A DNA stretch of 64,000 bases from JAIBJN01 sp963775395 (GTDB lineage Bacteria > Actinomycetota > Thermoleophilia > Gaiellales > Gaiellaceae), in assembly GCA_963775395.1 (NCBI GenBank), contig CAVZIX010000004.1, positions 124,001 to 188,000 of the forward strand. Direction: 5' to 3'. A model generated the notes under the pieces. The model was not told the origin of the DNA and did no database searches. It saw nothing but the letters and a program-made list of their open reading frames with translations. The translations under genes and the position numbers were made by a program. Position 1 is the stretch's first letter, and the number at the start of each line of letters is the position of its first letter. Shown piece by piece: positions 1 through 7,086 of the stretch.

Positions 1-607
1 GCGCTCCGGGTTGCAGCCACTCGCCCCGCAGGACCGGGTCGCGCGACGTCGTGATCGTCACCACGACGTCCTGCTCGGCCGCGTCCTTGTTGTACTCGCC
101 GGGCTCGCAGTCGAGCCGTTTGCAGAAGTCGGCCAGCCGCTCGGCGTTGCGCGAGTAGGCGACGACCCGCTCGAGTTCCGGCAGAGCAGCCCGGATGCAG
201 GCGACCTGGGTCTCGGCCTGCCAGCCCGTGCCGATCACGCCCAGCGTGCGCGCCCCTTCCTTCGCCAGATGTCGCGCGGCGACTCCGCTGGCGGCGCCGG
301 TGCGCAGCTGGCCCATACGGTCGGCTTCGATGAGCGCCAGCAACTCGGGACGATCGGCCGCGAAGAGCGGGACGACGTAGCGCACCCCTTCGGCGAAGCC
401 CACGTAGGCCTTCAGGCCGGCGACCCCGAGCTCGAGGTCGGCTGCGGCCATCACGTGGAGCAAGCCCTCCGTCAGGCCGAGCCGAAAACGCGGCCGGTTC
501 TCGATCGCGCCGCGAGCCAGGCGCGCGAAGCAGCCCTCAACCGCCTCGACGGCGTCCTCCGGCGTGAGGAGCTGCTCGACGTCGGCTTCGCGAAGATAGA
601 GGGGCAC
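1..607 (-). CDS. Ornithine cyclodeaminase/mu-crystallin family protein, 3' end outside window
   Basis: NAD(P)-dependent enzyme family whose members deaminate ornithine to proline or act as alanine dehydrogenase or ketimine reductase; the substrate cannot be told here. Reading from GTG at 607, about 202 residues are visible and the frame is still open at base 1, so the C-terminal part is missing. Visible are the Rossmann motif GVIGTGWQAETQ and the stretch VVVTITTSRDPVLRGEWL, both typical of the family, and an N-terminal substrate lobe starting VPLYLREADVEQLLTPEDAV. It is divergent from the Rieske gene with only 22 bp between the starts, so the two promoters must overlap the coding regions. Confidence 0.85.
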   Translation of the reverse strand, partial: MPLYLREADVEQLLTPEDAVEAVEGCFARLARGAIENRPRFRLGLTEGLLHVMAAADLELGVAGLKAYVGFAEGVRYVVPLFAADRPELLALIEADRMGQLRTGAASGVAARHLAKEGARTLGVIGTGWQAETQVACIRAALPELERVVAYSRNAERLADFCKRLDCEPGEYNKDAAEQDVVVTITTSRDPVLRGEWLQPGA

Positions 608-629
608 GGGGCCGGATAGTGTAGGTCGC

Positions 630-941
630 GTGGATCAGACGGCCGAGCGATGGCTCAGCGTCCCGGCCGACGTCCTCGCGGGCGACCGCGCAGTGGTCGA
701 CGGGGACGGACGCCAGATCCTGCTGCTGCGCGTGGCCGGTGAGATCCACGCCTTCGACAACGCCTGCCCGCACGAGGGGAACCCGCTCGTCGACGGCGAC
801 GTCCTCGGCGACCAGCTCGAGTGCGCCTACCACGGCTGGCGCTTCGACCTTCGAACCGGAGCGTGTCTCTACGGCGACGACGCCGCGCGGCGCTACCAGG
901 CCGAGGAGCGCGGCGACGAGATCCTGATCCGGATCGACTAG
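630..941 (+). CDS. Rieske [2Fe-2S] ferredoxin-like protein
   Basis: Small electron carrier of 103 residues with a complete Rieske cluster-binding pair: CPHEGNPL in the first loop and CAYHGW in the second, giving the two Cys and two His ligands. The length matches stand-alone ferredoxins of the dioxygenase type or the small subunit of nitrite reductase, not a membrane Rieske subunit, since there is no signal or membrane anchor. It starts at GTG 630. No oxygenase or reductase partner lies beside it, so the redox partner is unknown. It converges on the cobalamin-binding protein gene, overlapping its end by 4 bp. Confidence 0.85.
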   Translation: MDQTAERWLSVPADVLAGDRAVVDGDGRQILLLRVAGEIHAFDNACPHEGNPLVDGDVLGDQLECAYHGWRFDLRTGACLYGDDAARRYQAEERGDEILIRID

Positions 942-1849
942 AGGCGGATGCGGCTCCAGGCGACGCCCGGATCCGGGTACTCGCCCGGGTGGAGAAGGTG
1001 CGCGAGCACCTCCACGCCGTCGACCACACGGGGGCCCGGCCGCGAGAAGGTCGCGTTCGCGTCGACGGCGAAGACCGCGCTCTCCTGTCGCGCGGGCGTC
1101 CCCAGCAGGTGCGCCGAGAGCTCGAGCGGGACGACCTCGGCCAGCGTGCGGTCGAGGTCGAAGCCGCAGGGAGCAAGAACGACGACGTCCGGCTCGAGCC
1201 CGGCGACGTCGACCCAGCGCATCCGGTGCGACGGCTCGCCCGACATGCCGGCCACGTCGGTGCCGCGCGCGGCGACGACCATGTCGGGCACCCAGTGGCC
1301 TGCCGAGTACGGAGGCTCGAGCCACTCCGTCACGAAGACGCGCGGCGAGACCTCGACGGCTGCGAGCGCCGACGACACGCGGTCGAGCCGGCTGCGCATC
1401 CCCGAGGCCAGTTCCTCGGCTTCGCCCTCGGCACCGAGCGTCGTCCCCAGCGCGACGATCTCGTCGGCGATGCCGTCGAGGGTCGACGGCGAGAAGTCGA
1501 GCACCTCGACGTCCAGCGACCTCGCGCTCACCGCGCCGTTGACCTGGTCGGTCGAGACGGCGCAGACGTCACAAAGCTCCTGCATCACGACCACGTCCGC
1601 CTCGATCTCGGCCCAGGGCTCCTCCTCGATCGCGTAGAGAGGATGGCCGTCGCGGGCGGTCTCGGCCACGACACGGTCGATGTCCCCGCTCCCGAGGTCG
1701 CCGGTCTGGACGAGCGACGCCGTGACGACCGGGCGCCCGGCCGCCTCGACCGGCCAGTCGCACTCGTGGGTGACGCCGACGACGCGGTCGCCGAGCCCGA
1801 GCGCGAACAGCACCTCCGTCGCGGCCGGGACGAGCGAGCAGATCCTCAC
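938..1849 (-). CDS. Cobalamin-binding protein, BtuF-like periplasmic binding fold
   Basis: 303 residues opening MRICSLVPAATEVLFALGLG, the usual start of the helical-backbone metal/vitamin B12 binding proteins (BtuF/FecB fold). The segment VGVTHECDWPVEA and later DVVVLAPCGF are also family-typical. No signal peptide or lipobox precedes the domain, which is common for the stand-alone cytoplasmic-looking members found apart from ABC transporter genes; none of the permease or ATPase genes is nearby. The function in vitamin handling is inferred from the family only. It is followed by the YetF-like gene on the opposite side of an 11-bp gap, same strand. Confidence 0.8.
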   Translation of the reverse strand: MRICSLVPAATEVLFALGLGDRVVGVTHECDWPVEAAGRPVVTASLVQTGDLGSGDIDRVVAETARDGHPLYAIEEEPWAEIEADVVVMQELCDVCAVSTDQVNGAVSARSLDVEVLDFSPSTLDGIADEIVALGTTLGAEGEAEELASGMRSRLDRVSSALAAVEVSPRVFVTEWLEPPYSAGHWVPDMVVAARGTDVAGMSGEPSHRMRWVDVAGLEPDVVVLAPCGFDLDRTLAEVVPLELSAHLLGTPARQESAVFAVDANATFSRPGPRVVDGVEVLAHLLHPGEYPDPGVAWSRIRL

Positions 1850-1859
1850 GCGAACCAGC

Positions 1860-2300
1860 CTAGCTGCGCTGAATGAAGCTGATCTTGCCGTTCGACTCGA
1901 GAACGGCCCAGTGGACTCCCCGCAGGGACGGGATTTGCTGCTGGCGGGCCTCGGCCGCGACCTCCTCGATGGTCATGCGCTCACGGCGCAGGTTCCGCTC
2001 GACCGGCTTGCCGTCCTCGACCAGGATCAGCGGCTCGGCCTCGAAGACCGGCCGCAGCCGCCGGAAGCGGTAGACCAGGTAGGAGACGGCCACGGTCAGG
2101 ACCGTGAACGTGCCGCCGGTGAGGATGAGTCCCGTGAACGAGTAGTCGCTCTGGGTCACTCCCTGCTGGATGAGGTCGCCGAGCACGATCAGGAGGATGA
2201 GGTCGAACGGCTGCATCGAGGAGAGCTCCCGACGGCCGATCACGCGCGTGACGATGACGACGAACGCGAAGGCGAAGAAGGCTCTGACGACGATGTCCAT
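1860..2300 (-). CDS. DUF421/YetF family membrane protein
   Basis: 146 residues. The N-terminal half holds two to three hydrophobic segments (MDIVVRAFFAFAFVVIV; FDLILLIVLGDLI; LILTGGTFTVLTVAVSYLVY) with the conserved RVIGRRELSSMQPFDLI loop, then a soluble YetF domain with the family stretch EPLILVEDGKPVERNLRRER and a C-terminal ending GVHWAVLESNGKISFI. YetF proteins are integral membrane proteins linked in Bacillus to spore or stress functions, without a known biochemical reaction. Likely co-transcribed with the single-pass membrane protein encoded 2 bp upstream. Confidence 0.85.
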   Translation of the reverse strand: MDIVVRAFFAFAFVVIVTRVIGRRELSSMQPFDLILLIVLGDLIQQGVTQSDYSFTGLILTGGTFTVLTVAVSYLVYRFRRLRPVFEAEPLILVEDGKPVERNLRRERMTIEEVAAEARQQQIPSLRGVHWAVLESNGKISFIQRS

Positions 2301-2302
2301 GG

Positions 2303-2824
2303 CTACGGGAAGACGGTGATCGTCCGGTCGACGGTGGCGATCAGGCTCTCTCCGTCGTAGAGCTCGACGTCCGCGGGCCGCCTGCCGACGTTCGTCGGGT
2401 TGACCTGGAACTGCATGTAGAGGACGAGGCGATCACCGGCGCCGAGCGGGCCGAAGTGCAGAGCGAGGCGGCCGTTGCGGCTCGTCTCCTCGGTCGGCGC
2501 CGGCTCGATGGTGTTGATGTGCATGTTCTCCATCCAGCCGTGCGCGAAGACGAGCACCGCGTCCTCGATCCCGTCCGTCGCCGTGATGGTGAAGCGGCCC
2601 TCGAAGAAGAGGCCGCCGCGCAACTCCTCGGGGGCGTAGACCTCGAGCGCCGCGACGTCACCGGACGCGGTCGAAGTTTCCGGATGCTGGCCGAAGACGC
2701 TGAAGAGCGCGGCGATCGAGATCGCGGTCAGCAGGCCCAGGACGACCCAGCGCGCGCCGAGCTCGCTCCACCACGACGCGTCGCGGTGGCGTCCGAGATC
2801 GAGATGCTCTGGGAGATCGGCCAC
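2303..2824 (-). CDS. Hypothetical single-pass membrane protein
   Basis: About 173 residues from a GTG at 2824; a longer frame reaches 2929 but its extra N-terminus is arginine-rich, would overlap the cupin gene's promoter and ribosome site, and looks non-coding. A short cytoplasmic N-terminus is followed by one membrane helix (WVVLGLLTAISIAALFSVF) and a soluble extracellular domain rich in beta-strand pattern (LFFEGRFTITATDGIEDAVL; LVLYMQFQVNPTNVG). The family was not recognised. It abuts the YetF-like gene (2 bp apart), so the two probably form one membrane-associated unit. Confidence 0.6.
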   Translation of the reverse strand: MADLPEHLDLGRHRDASWWSELGARWVVLGLLTAISIAALFSVFGQHPETSTASGDVAALEVYAPEELRGGLFFEGRFTITATDGIEDAVLVFAHGWMENMHINTIEPAPTEETSRNGRLALHFGPLGAGDRLVLYMQFQVNPTNVGRRPADVELYDGESLIATVDRTITVFP

Positions 2825-2901
2825 CCGTCGTGAGTTCTTCGGCGGCAACCGGCGTCCTGCGCGCGGGTAGCCTCCCAGAGACGACTTCGAGGAGGTGCAG
2901 C

Positions 2902-3273
2902 GTGAGCGCATTCGACGACCTTGCGGCAATGTCGCCGCTGCGAGTCTGGGAAGGTGTCGCCGCCAGGGCGGTTCAGGGCGAGGAGGGCACGATGGCGATC
3001 GTCGAGCTCGACCCGAACGCTCAAGTGCCCGAGCACCAGCACGTGAACGAGCAGCTCGGGATGGTCATCGACGGAACGCTGTCGTTCCGCGTGGCCGGGG
3101 AGACGAAAGAGCTCGGTCCCGGCGCGACCTGGCGGATTCCCGGCGACGTCCCGCACGAGGTGCGCGCCGGCCCGGAGGGCGCGGTCGTCATCGACGTGTT
3201 CGCGCCTGCGCGCGACGACTGGCGCCGTCTCGGCCGCGACAAGCCACGCGAGCCCCGCTGGCCCGCGGCGTAG
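2902..3273 (+). CDS. Cupin domain protein
   Basis: 123 residues forming a single small beta-barrel cupin. The metal-binding motifs are recognisable: EHQHVNEQLGMVIDG (His/His/Glu pattern of motif 1) and PGDVPHEVRAG (motif 2 His). The start is GTG 2902, chosen because GGAGG lies seven bases upstream and the downstream sequence begins the domain; the longer in-frame extension from 2830 lacks a ribosome site and overlaps the divergent gene. Single-domain cupins bind metal and small ligands or act as isomerases or dioxygenases; the substrate is not evident. Confidence 0.8.
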   Translation: MSAFDDLAAMSPLRVWEGVAARAVQGEEGTMAIVELDPNAQVPEHQHVNEQLGMVIDGTLSFRVAGETKELGPGATWRIPGDVPHEVRAGPEGAVVIDVFAPARDDWRRLGRDKPREPRWPAA

Positions 3274-3287
3274 ACGCCTTCTGGGGC

Positions 3288-3974
3288 TTACTCGCCGAGC
3301 ACGTTTACGGCTCGAGCGGCGACGAGCAGAATCGTGACCGCGGAGATGCCTGCCTCCAGGCCCATCGCCGCTTTTGCGCGCAGCGACAGCGGCATCGCGT
3401 CGGTCGGGCTGAATGCGATCGAGTTCGTGAGCGAGAGGTAGAGGTAGTCCCAGACCACCGGACCCCAGCCGGTCGGCGCGAGCTGCGGGTTCTCATCCTG
3501 CGGGAACTGGAAGTCGGGGGCCGTTCGTTCCGAACGAACGATGCGCGCGGCCGGCCCGCCCACGTCCAACTCCCAGAACAGGACCCCGAAGACGATGACG
3601 TCCGCCGTCCAGATCGCGAATCCGGTGAGCAAGAGCTCTCCGCCGCTGAGCTCTGCGGCGCTCGTCGTCACCAGGCCGGCGACGAGAAGGCCGAGCGCGA
3701 GCAAGTTTCCCAGCACAAGGAGACCGAGAAGAGCGACAGCGGCGCGGCGCGATCGCACGAGGCCCGTCCCGCGGAACGTCAGAAGAAGGTCGATCGTCAG
3801 CAGCAGGGAGGGAACCGCGACCACAAGCCAGATCCACCAGGGCAGACCGACCAGCTCCCACCCCCTCGCCCGGCTGACCAGCGCCAACGCCACGAGGACG
3901 ACGAGCACGGCGAGCGCCGCGGGCGCGGCCTCACGACGGCCTTCGGCCCTTGCTTCGGCGTCGGTCATCGACAT
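3288..3974 (-). CDS. Uncharacterised polytopic membrane protein
   Basis: About 228 residues starting MSMTDAEARAEG; an in-frame ATG at 4019 would add 15 residues. Roughly six hydrophobic segments are seen, beginning AALAVLVVLVALALV and WIWLVVAVPSLLLTI, with a soluble acidic linker (ERTAPDFQFPQDENP) and then WDYLYLSLTNSIAFSPTD, followed by a last helix. That late segment resembles the pore-like TNSxAFSPTD stretch seen in uncharacterised actinobacterial membrane proteins; I know no function. It converges on the cupin gene. Confidence 0.75.
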   Translation of the reverse strand: MSMTDAEARAEGRREAAPAALAVLVVLVALALVSRARGWELVGLPWWIWLVVAVPSLLLTIDLLLTFRGTGLVRSRRAAVALLGLLVLGNLLALGLLVAGLVTTSAAELSGGELLLTGFAIWTADVIVFGVLFWELDVGGPAARIVRSERTAPDFQFPQDENPQLAPTGWGPVVWDYLYLSLTNSIAFSPTDAMPLSLRAKAAMGLEAGISAVTILLVAARAVNVLGE

Positions 3975-4064
3975 GTCTCGCAGCAAGTCAACCTGACTGG
4001 AATGACGAGGCGGTCCCATGCTTGAGCCTCACAGGAAGAGGCGAAGAATCGCGGCGCGTTTTCT

Positions 4065-4367
4065 TAGCTCGCACCCGGTGACGGCGTGAGCCTCAGCGGT
4101 TGCGGCGGCGCTGCTGCCAGCGTCGAGGATCACCGCAGCCTGTGTACGGGCGGGTCCTGGCCGACGACGACGCTTCGCCCGCGTACTCCAGGCTTCCCGG
4201 CTCGGCCTTCGCCTTTGGCTCGGTCGGCTTCGTCGTCGCGGTCTTCCTCGTCGCCATGCCCGGAGAGTAGCGATTCGCAGGAAACGCGCGACGAAAGATT
4301 TGCTCGCGGTCTTCTAGCTCGCGCTCACCCTCCGTGACGCTCGGCCTTTTAGCTCGCGCTCGGTGAC
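4065..4367. repeat. Three copies of an 18-nt dispersed motif in a gene-poor stretch
   Basis: The 537-bp stretch 3975-4511 holds at most one small gene. It contains three copies, all in the same orientation, of TAGCTCGC(G/A)C(T/C)C..GTGAC: at 4065-4082, 4315-4338 (with a 6-bp insertion) and 4350-4367. On the minus strand the motif reads GTCACCGAGCGCGAGCTA. The copies differ at a few bases. They look like decayed members of a short interspersed family; no terminal inverted repeats or target duplications could be seen. Confidence 0.5.
4093..4257 (-). CDS. Small basic hypothetical protein
   Basis: Possible 54-residue protein from ATG 4257: MATRKTATTKPTEPKAKAEP, then a short acidic patch and an arginine-rich end (QQRRRNR). 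The Lys/Ala/Pro-rich N-terminus is like the tails of small nucleic-acid-binding actinobacterial proteins. There is only a weak purine stretch upstream, and the frame continues open far upstream as an arginine-rich antisense shadow, so coding is uncertain. It lies between copies of the short dispersed motif described for this region. Confidence 0.35.
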   Translation of the reverse strand: MATRKTATTKPTEPKAKAEPGSLEYAGEASSSARTRPYTGCGDPRRWQQRRRNR

Positions 4368-4511
4368 ACCCCAGTCTCCGGTTCCCGGCAAGTTGGGGCG
4401 CGTCGCGCTCGTGCGTGCCGAGTATCGGACTCGGAAGTCGCCGTTGTAGTGCCCCACTACATGCCCGACGCCCACGGCCGAGATGTGATGGGCGGACTCG
4501 TCGGCCACGGC

Positions 4512-5252
4512 TCAGCCCCGGTTGTGGTTGACGACCTCGACGTTGTGCCCGTCCGAGTCGAGCACGAACGCGCCGTAGTAGCCCGGGTGGTAGACCGCGC
4601 GCTCGCCCGGCTCGCCGTGGTCCTCGTAGCCCGCCGCGAGCGCGGCGGCGTGGAACGCGCGCACCGTGGCGTCTTCGCGCGCGGGGAACGCGAGGTGGAC
4701 GTGTTCGGTGAGCGGCCGCTCGTCGCGGACGAGCGAGAAGCTGTAGTCCGGGCCGGACAGCTGCACGCGCTCGGGCTCGTCGTGCGTCAGGCGGAGCCCG
4801 GCGTGCGGGGCGATCGTCGTGTAGAAGCGCCGGGAGGCCTGCGGGTCGCGGACGCGGAGCCACAGGTGGTCGATCCGGCCGGCGTGCACGGCGTCCTGGC
4901 GGTCGCCGTGGACCGCCTCGACGCTGTTGCCGTCCGGGTCGAGCAGGAACCCGCCGTAGTACGTGGGGCCGTACTGCCTGCGCGGCCCCGGCGCGCCGTC
5001 GTCGCGGTACCCCGCGTCGACACCCGCCTGCCAGAACGCGTCGACCTGCGCGCGGTCGCGGGCGCGGAAGCCGACGTGGAGCCCGCGGGTCACCGGGTGC
5101 TCGCGGTCCGTCGCCCCGATGTCCCAGTCCTCCCACTCGACCAACTCGGCGTCCGCATGGCTGGGCTCGACGCCCAGGACGCTCAGGACGGTGCGGTAGA
5201 AGCGCTCGGAGGCCGCGAGGTCCGAGACGGCGATGCCGACGTGGTCAAACAC
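4512..5252 (-). CDS. Double VOC (glyoxalase/bleomycin-resistance fold) domain protein
   Basis: 246 residues with two vicinal-oxygen-chelate domains in tandem. Domain 1 opens VFDHVGIAVSDLAASERFY and ends with a metal-type glutamate in LLDPDGNSVEAVH; domain 2 opens RIDHLWLRVRDPQASRRFY and ends FVLDSDGHNVEVVNHNRG. Histidines at the first strand and glutamates at the last strand of both repeats are preserved, so metal binding is plausible. The start at GTG 5252 was chosen because it opens domain 1; upstream in-frame codons are arginine-rich. Such proteins act as glyoxalases, extradiol dioxygenases or resistance proteins; the substrate is unknown. Confidence 0.85.
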   Translation of the reverse strand: MFDHVGIAVSDLAASERFYRTVLSVLGVEPSHADAELVEWEDWDIGATDREHPVTRGLHVGFRARDRAQVDAFWQAGVDAGYRDDGAPGPRRQYGPTYYGGFLLDPDGNSVEAVHGDRQDAVHAGRIDHLWLRVRDPQASRRFYTTIAPHAGLRLTHDEPERVQLSGPDYSFSLVRDERPLTEHVHLAFPAREDATVRAFHAAALAAGYEDHGEPGERAVYHPGYYGAFVLDSDGHNVEVVNHNRG

Positions 5253-5442
5253 CCCGCCGAGGCTACCGTTGCCGCCATGCTCGGTGGCGCCGCTACAGCC
5301 GGAGGCTCTTCCCGCGGCAATGGCTCCACGACAAACTCGACGGCGGAGCCGGGCCCGATTCCCATGACATCCACCGGAAGGCGTGAGGTCGTGACGGCGA
5401 TGAGGTTCATAGCCGAGCACGTTCAGCGTGTGCACAGCGGGA

Positions 5443-5515
5443 TGCGCCCGGCACGATTCGAACGTGCGACCTCTGCCTCCGCAGGGCAGCGCTCTATCCC
5501 CTGAGCTACGGGCGC
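5443..5515 (-). tRNA. tRNA-Arg with GCG anticodon
   Basis: A full cloverleaf folds on the minus strand: acceptor GCGCCCG/CGGGCGC (7 bp), D arm GCTC/GAGC, anticodon arm CTGCC/GGCAG around the 7-nt loop CTGCGGA, T arm GCACG/CGTGC with loop TTCGAAT, discriminator A. No CCA is encoded. U33 is in place, so positions 34-36 read GCG, which pairs with arginine codon CGC (and CGU by wobble). The body is very close to the usual bacterial tRNA-Arg(CCG), differing at position 34. Confidence 0.93.
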
Positions 5516-5525
5516 GGGACGAGGG

Positions 5526-6320
5526 TCAGTGTAGCGGCCGGGCTTTCGACCGGCCGACGTCCAGCTCGGCGTTCGCCGGCACCTCGGCTCGGACGTAGGC
5601 GAGCGCAACGATGCCGCCCTCGGCGTGGACTGCGCTCGTCACTCGGCCGACAGCCTTGCCCTCGTAGACGATCTCGGCGTCGGCTCCCGGTGGCTCGTCG
5701 CCGTCGATCCCCAGCACGCGGAGCCCGCGGTTCGCGTGGCCGCGGTAGTGGAGGCGTGCTATCGGCTCCTGGCCCGGGTAGCAGCCCTTCGTGAGGCTGA
5801 CCGCCCGCTCGACGAGCCCTGCTTCGGCCGGGAGGACGCGGTCGTCGATCTCGCGCCCGAAGCGCGGCGTCCCGGCGCGGATGCGGAGCGCCTCCAGATC
5901 GTCTTCGCCGAGCGTCGGCTCGAGCGCCGCGTCGAGCACCTCGACGGCGGGCTCACCGTAGTCGTCGTTCGGAATCCCCTCGCCGGCGCCGCCGAACATG
6001 AGCGTCGACGTGTGCTCCTCGAGGGCGATGTCGGCCTTCGCCGCGAAGCGCATCCGCAGCAGCTGGTCGCGCAACGCCTCGCCGAGCTCGGGCTCGGTGA
6101 GAAGCAGGAAGTCCTCCGGCCCGCGGCGCAGGACGCGCATCGGGGCGATCACGCGCGCCTTCGGTGTCAGGAGGAGCGCCTCGCACGCATCGCCGGGCGC
6201 AAGCGCCTCGACGTCGTTCGAGAGCATGCGCTGGAGGTAGTCGGCGGCCTCGGGCCCGGTCACCCCGACGAACGCGCGTGGGCGACCGGCGACGGCGTGT
6301 GTGAGAGCTGCTGCCTCCAC
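5526..6320 (-). CDS. ygfZ: Folate-binding YgfZ/GcvT-like protein
   Basis: 264 residues from GTG 6320. It belongs to the aminomethyltransferase-like family of tetrahydrofolate-binding proteins that help Fe-S cluster assembly or repair. The family signature KGCYPGQE is present (SLTKGCYPGQEPIARLHYRG), including the redox-important cysteine, and the N-terminus VTGPEAADYLQRMLSND matches the folate fold. It is divergent from the molybdopterin oxidoreductase with 18 bp between starts; in actinobacteria such pairs are common. The length is near the usual 280-330 for the family. Confidence 0.88.
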   Translation of the reverse strand: MEAAALTHAVAGRPRAFVGVTGPEAADYLQRMLSNDVEALAPGDACEALLLTPKARVIAPMRVLRRGPEDFLLLTEPELGEALRDQLLRMRFAAKADIALEEHTSTLMFGGAGEGIPNDDYGEPAVEVLDAALEPTLGEDDLEALRIRAGTPRFGREIDDRVLPAEAGLVERAVSLTKGCYPGQEPIARLHYRGHANRGLRVLGIDGDEPPGADAEIVYEGKAVGRVTSAVHAEGGIVALAYVRAEVPANAELDVGRSKARPLH

Positions 6321-6338
6321 GGGACTAGTGTAGGCAGC

Positions 6339-6935
6339 GTGCCCAGGTCGAACGCCGAGCGAAAGGTGCTCGAGGCAGGCTTCGACCCGGCGCGCCTGCC
6401 GCCGGGGCAGTACCTGACCCAGAAGTGGCCCATCCTCCATGTCGGCTCGGTGCCGGTCGCCGATCCCGCCGGCTGGCGCCTCCGCGTTTGGGGCGAAGTC
6501 GAGCAGGAGGTCGAGCTCAGCCTGGAGGAGCTCAGAGCCTTGCCGGCGTCCGAGGTCGTCGCCGACATCCACTGCGTTACGCGCTGGAGCCGTTTCGACG
6601 CTCGCTTTCGCGGCGTGCGCTTTGTCGAGCTCGCCCGCCCGAACAGTTCCGCGCGCTTCGTCGTCGCCCACGCGACCGAGGACTACCGGGCAAACCTGCC
6701 GTTGTCCGTGCTGGACGAACCCGGCTCGCTCGTCGCCTACGAGGCAGACGGCGAACCGCTAACGCCGGACCACGGCGGGCCGCTTCGCCTGGTCGTGCCG
6801 TCGCGCTACTTCTGGAAGAGCGCCAAGTGGCTCGTCGGGCTCGAGGTGCGGGCCGACGACGAGCCGGGCACCTGGGAGCGCCTCGGCTACTCGAACGACG
6901 CCGACCCCTGGGCCGAGGAGCGCTACTCAATCTGA
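6339..6935 (+). CDS. Sulfite-oxidase-like molybdopterin-binding oxidoreductase
   Basis: 198 residues carrying only the molybdopterin-binding domain of the sulfite oxidase/YedY superfamily. The molybdenum-ligating cysteine is in IHCVTRWSRFD, followed by the family stretches GVRFVELA and PDHGGPLRLVVPSRYFWKSAKW. There is no haem or dimerisation domain and no Tat signal, so it is likely cytoplasmic; members of this short form are uncharacterised sulfite-oxidase-like proteins. The start is GTG 6339. It converges on groEL and ends upstream of a strong symmetrical hairpin. Confidence 0.87.
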   Translation: MPRSNAERKVLEAGFDPARLPPGQYLTQKWPILHVGSVPVADPAGWRLRVWGEVEQEVELSLEELRALPASEVVADIHCVTRWSRFDARFRGVRFVELARPNSSARFVVAHATEDYRANLPLSVLDEPGSLVAYEADGEPLTPDHGGPLRLVVPSRYFWKSAKWLVGLEVRADDEPGTWERLGYSNDADPWAEERYSI

Positions 6936-7002
6936 GGAAGCGTCTCCTGCGTCGAGCCCGTGCGTCGACGACATGGCCGCGAGCGTTACCAGCATCAAAA
7001 GC

Positions 7003-7029
7003 AAAAGGGCCGGCTTTGCCGGCCCTTTT
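7003..7029. terminator. Bidirectional intrinsic terminator
   Basis: A perfect 12-bp stem, AAAAGGGCCGGC paired with GCCGGCCCTTTT, around a 3-nt loop. The A-tract on one side and T-tract on the other make it usable in both directions, fitting the convergent sulfite-oxidase-like gene (+) and groEL (-). Confidence 0.88.
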
Positions 7030-7043
7030 CGCTGTGCCAACTT

Positions 7044-7086
7044 CCGAAGAAGGGGGCACACGGGGGAAACATGGTTTCCCCCGTGA
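7044..7086 (-). repeat. Partial copy of the 138-bp intergenic repeat, next to the groEL stop
   Basis: On the minus strand, directly after the groEL stop codon, lies CACGGGGGAAAC-CAT-GTTTCCCCCGTG followed by TGCCCCCTTCTTCG. The central GGGGGAAACCATGTTTCCCCC and the GCCCCCTTCTT tail match the full-length copies at 25856 and 37558. Two base pairs near the foot of the hairpin differ but stay paired (GT..AC replaced by AC..GT). The rest of the 138-bp unit is absent. Confidence 0.75.

Noticed and set aside
5183..5410. A 75-codon minus-strand frame starting MNLIAVTTSRLPVDVM
   Set aside because: The first part looks protein-like, but there is no ribosome site, it overlaps the start of the VOC gene in another frame by about 70 bp, and its C-terminus is shadow-like. 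It cannot be supported.
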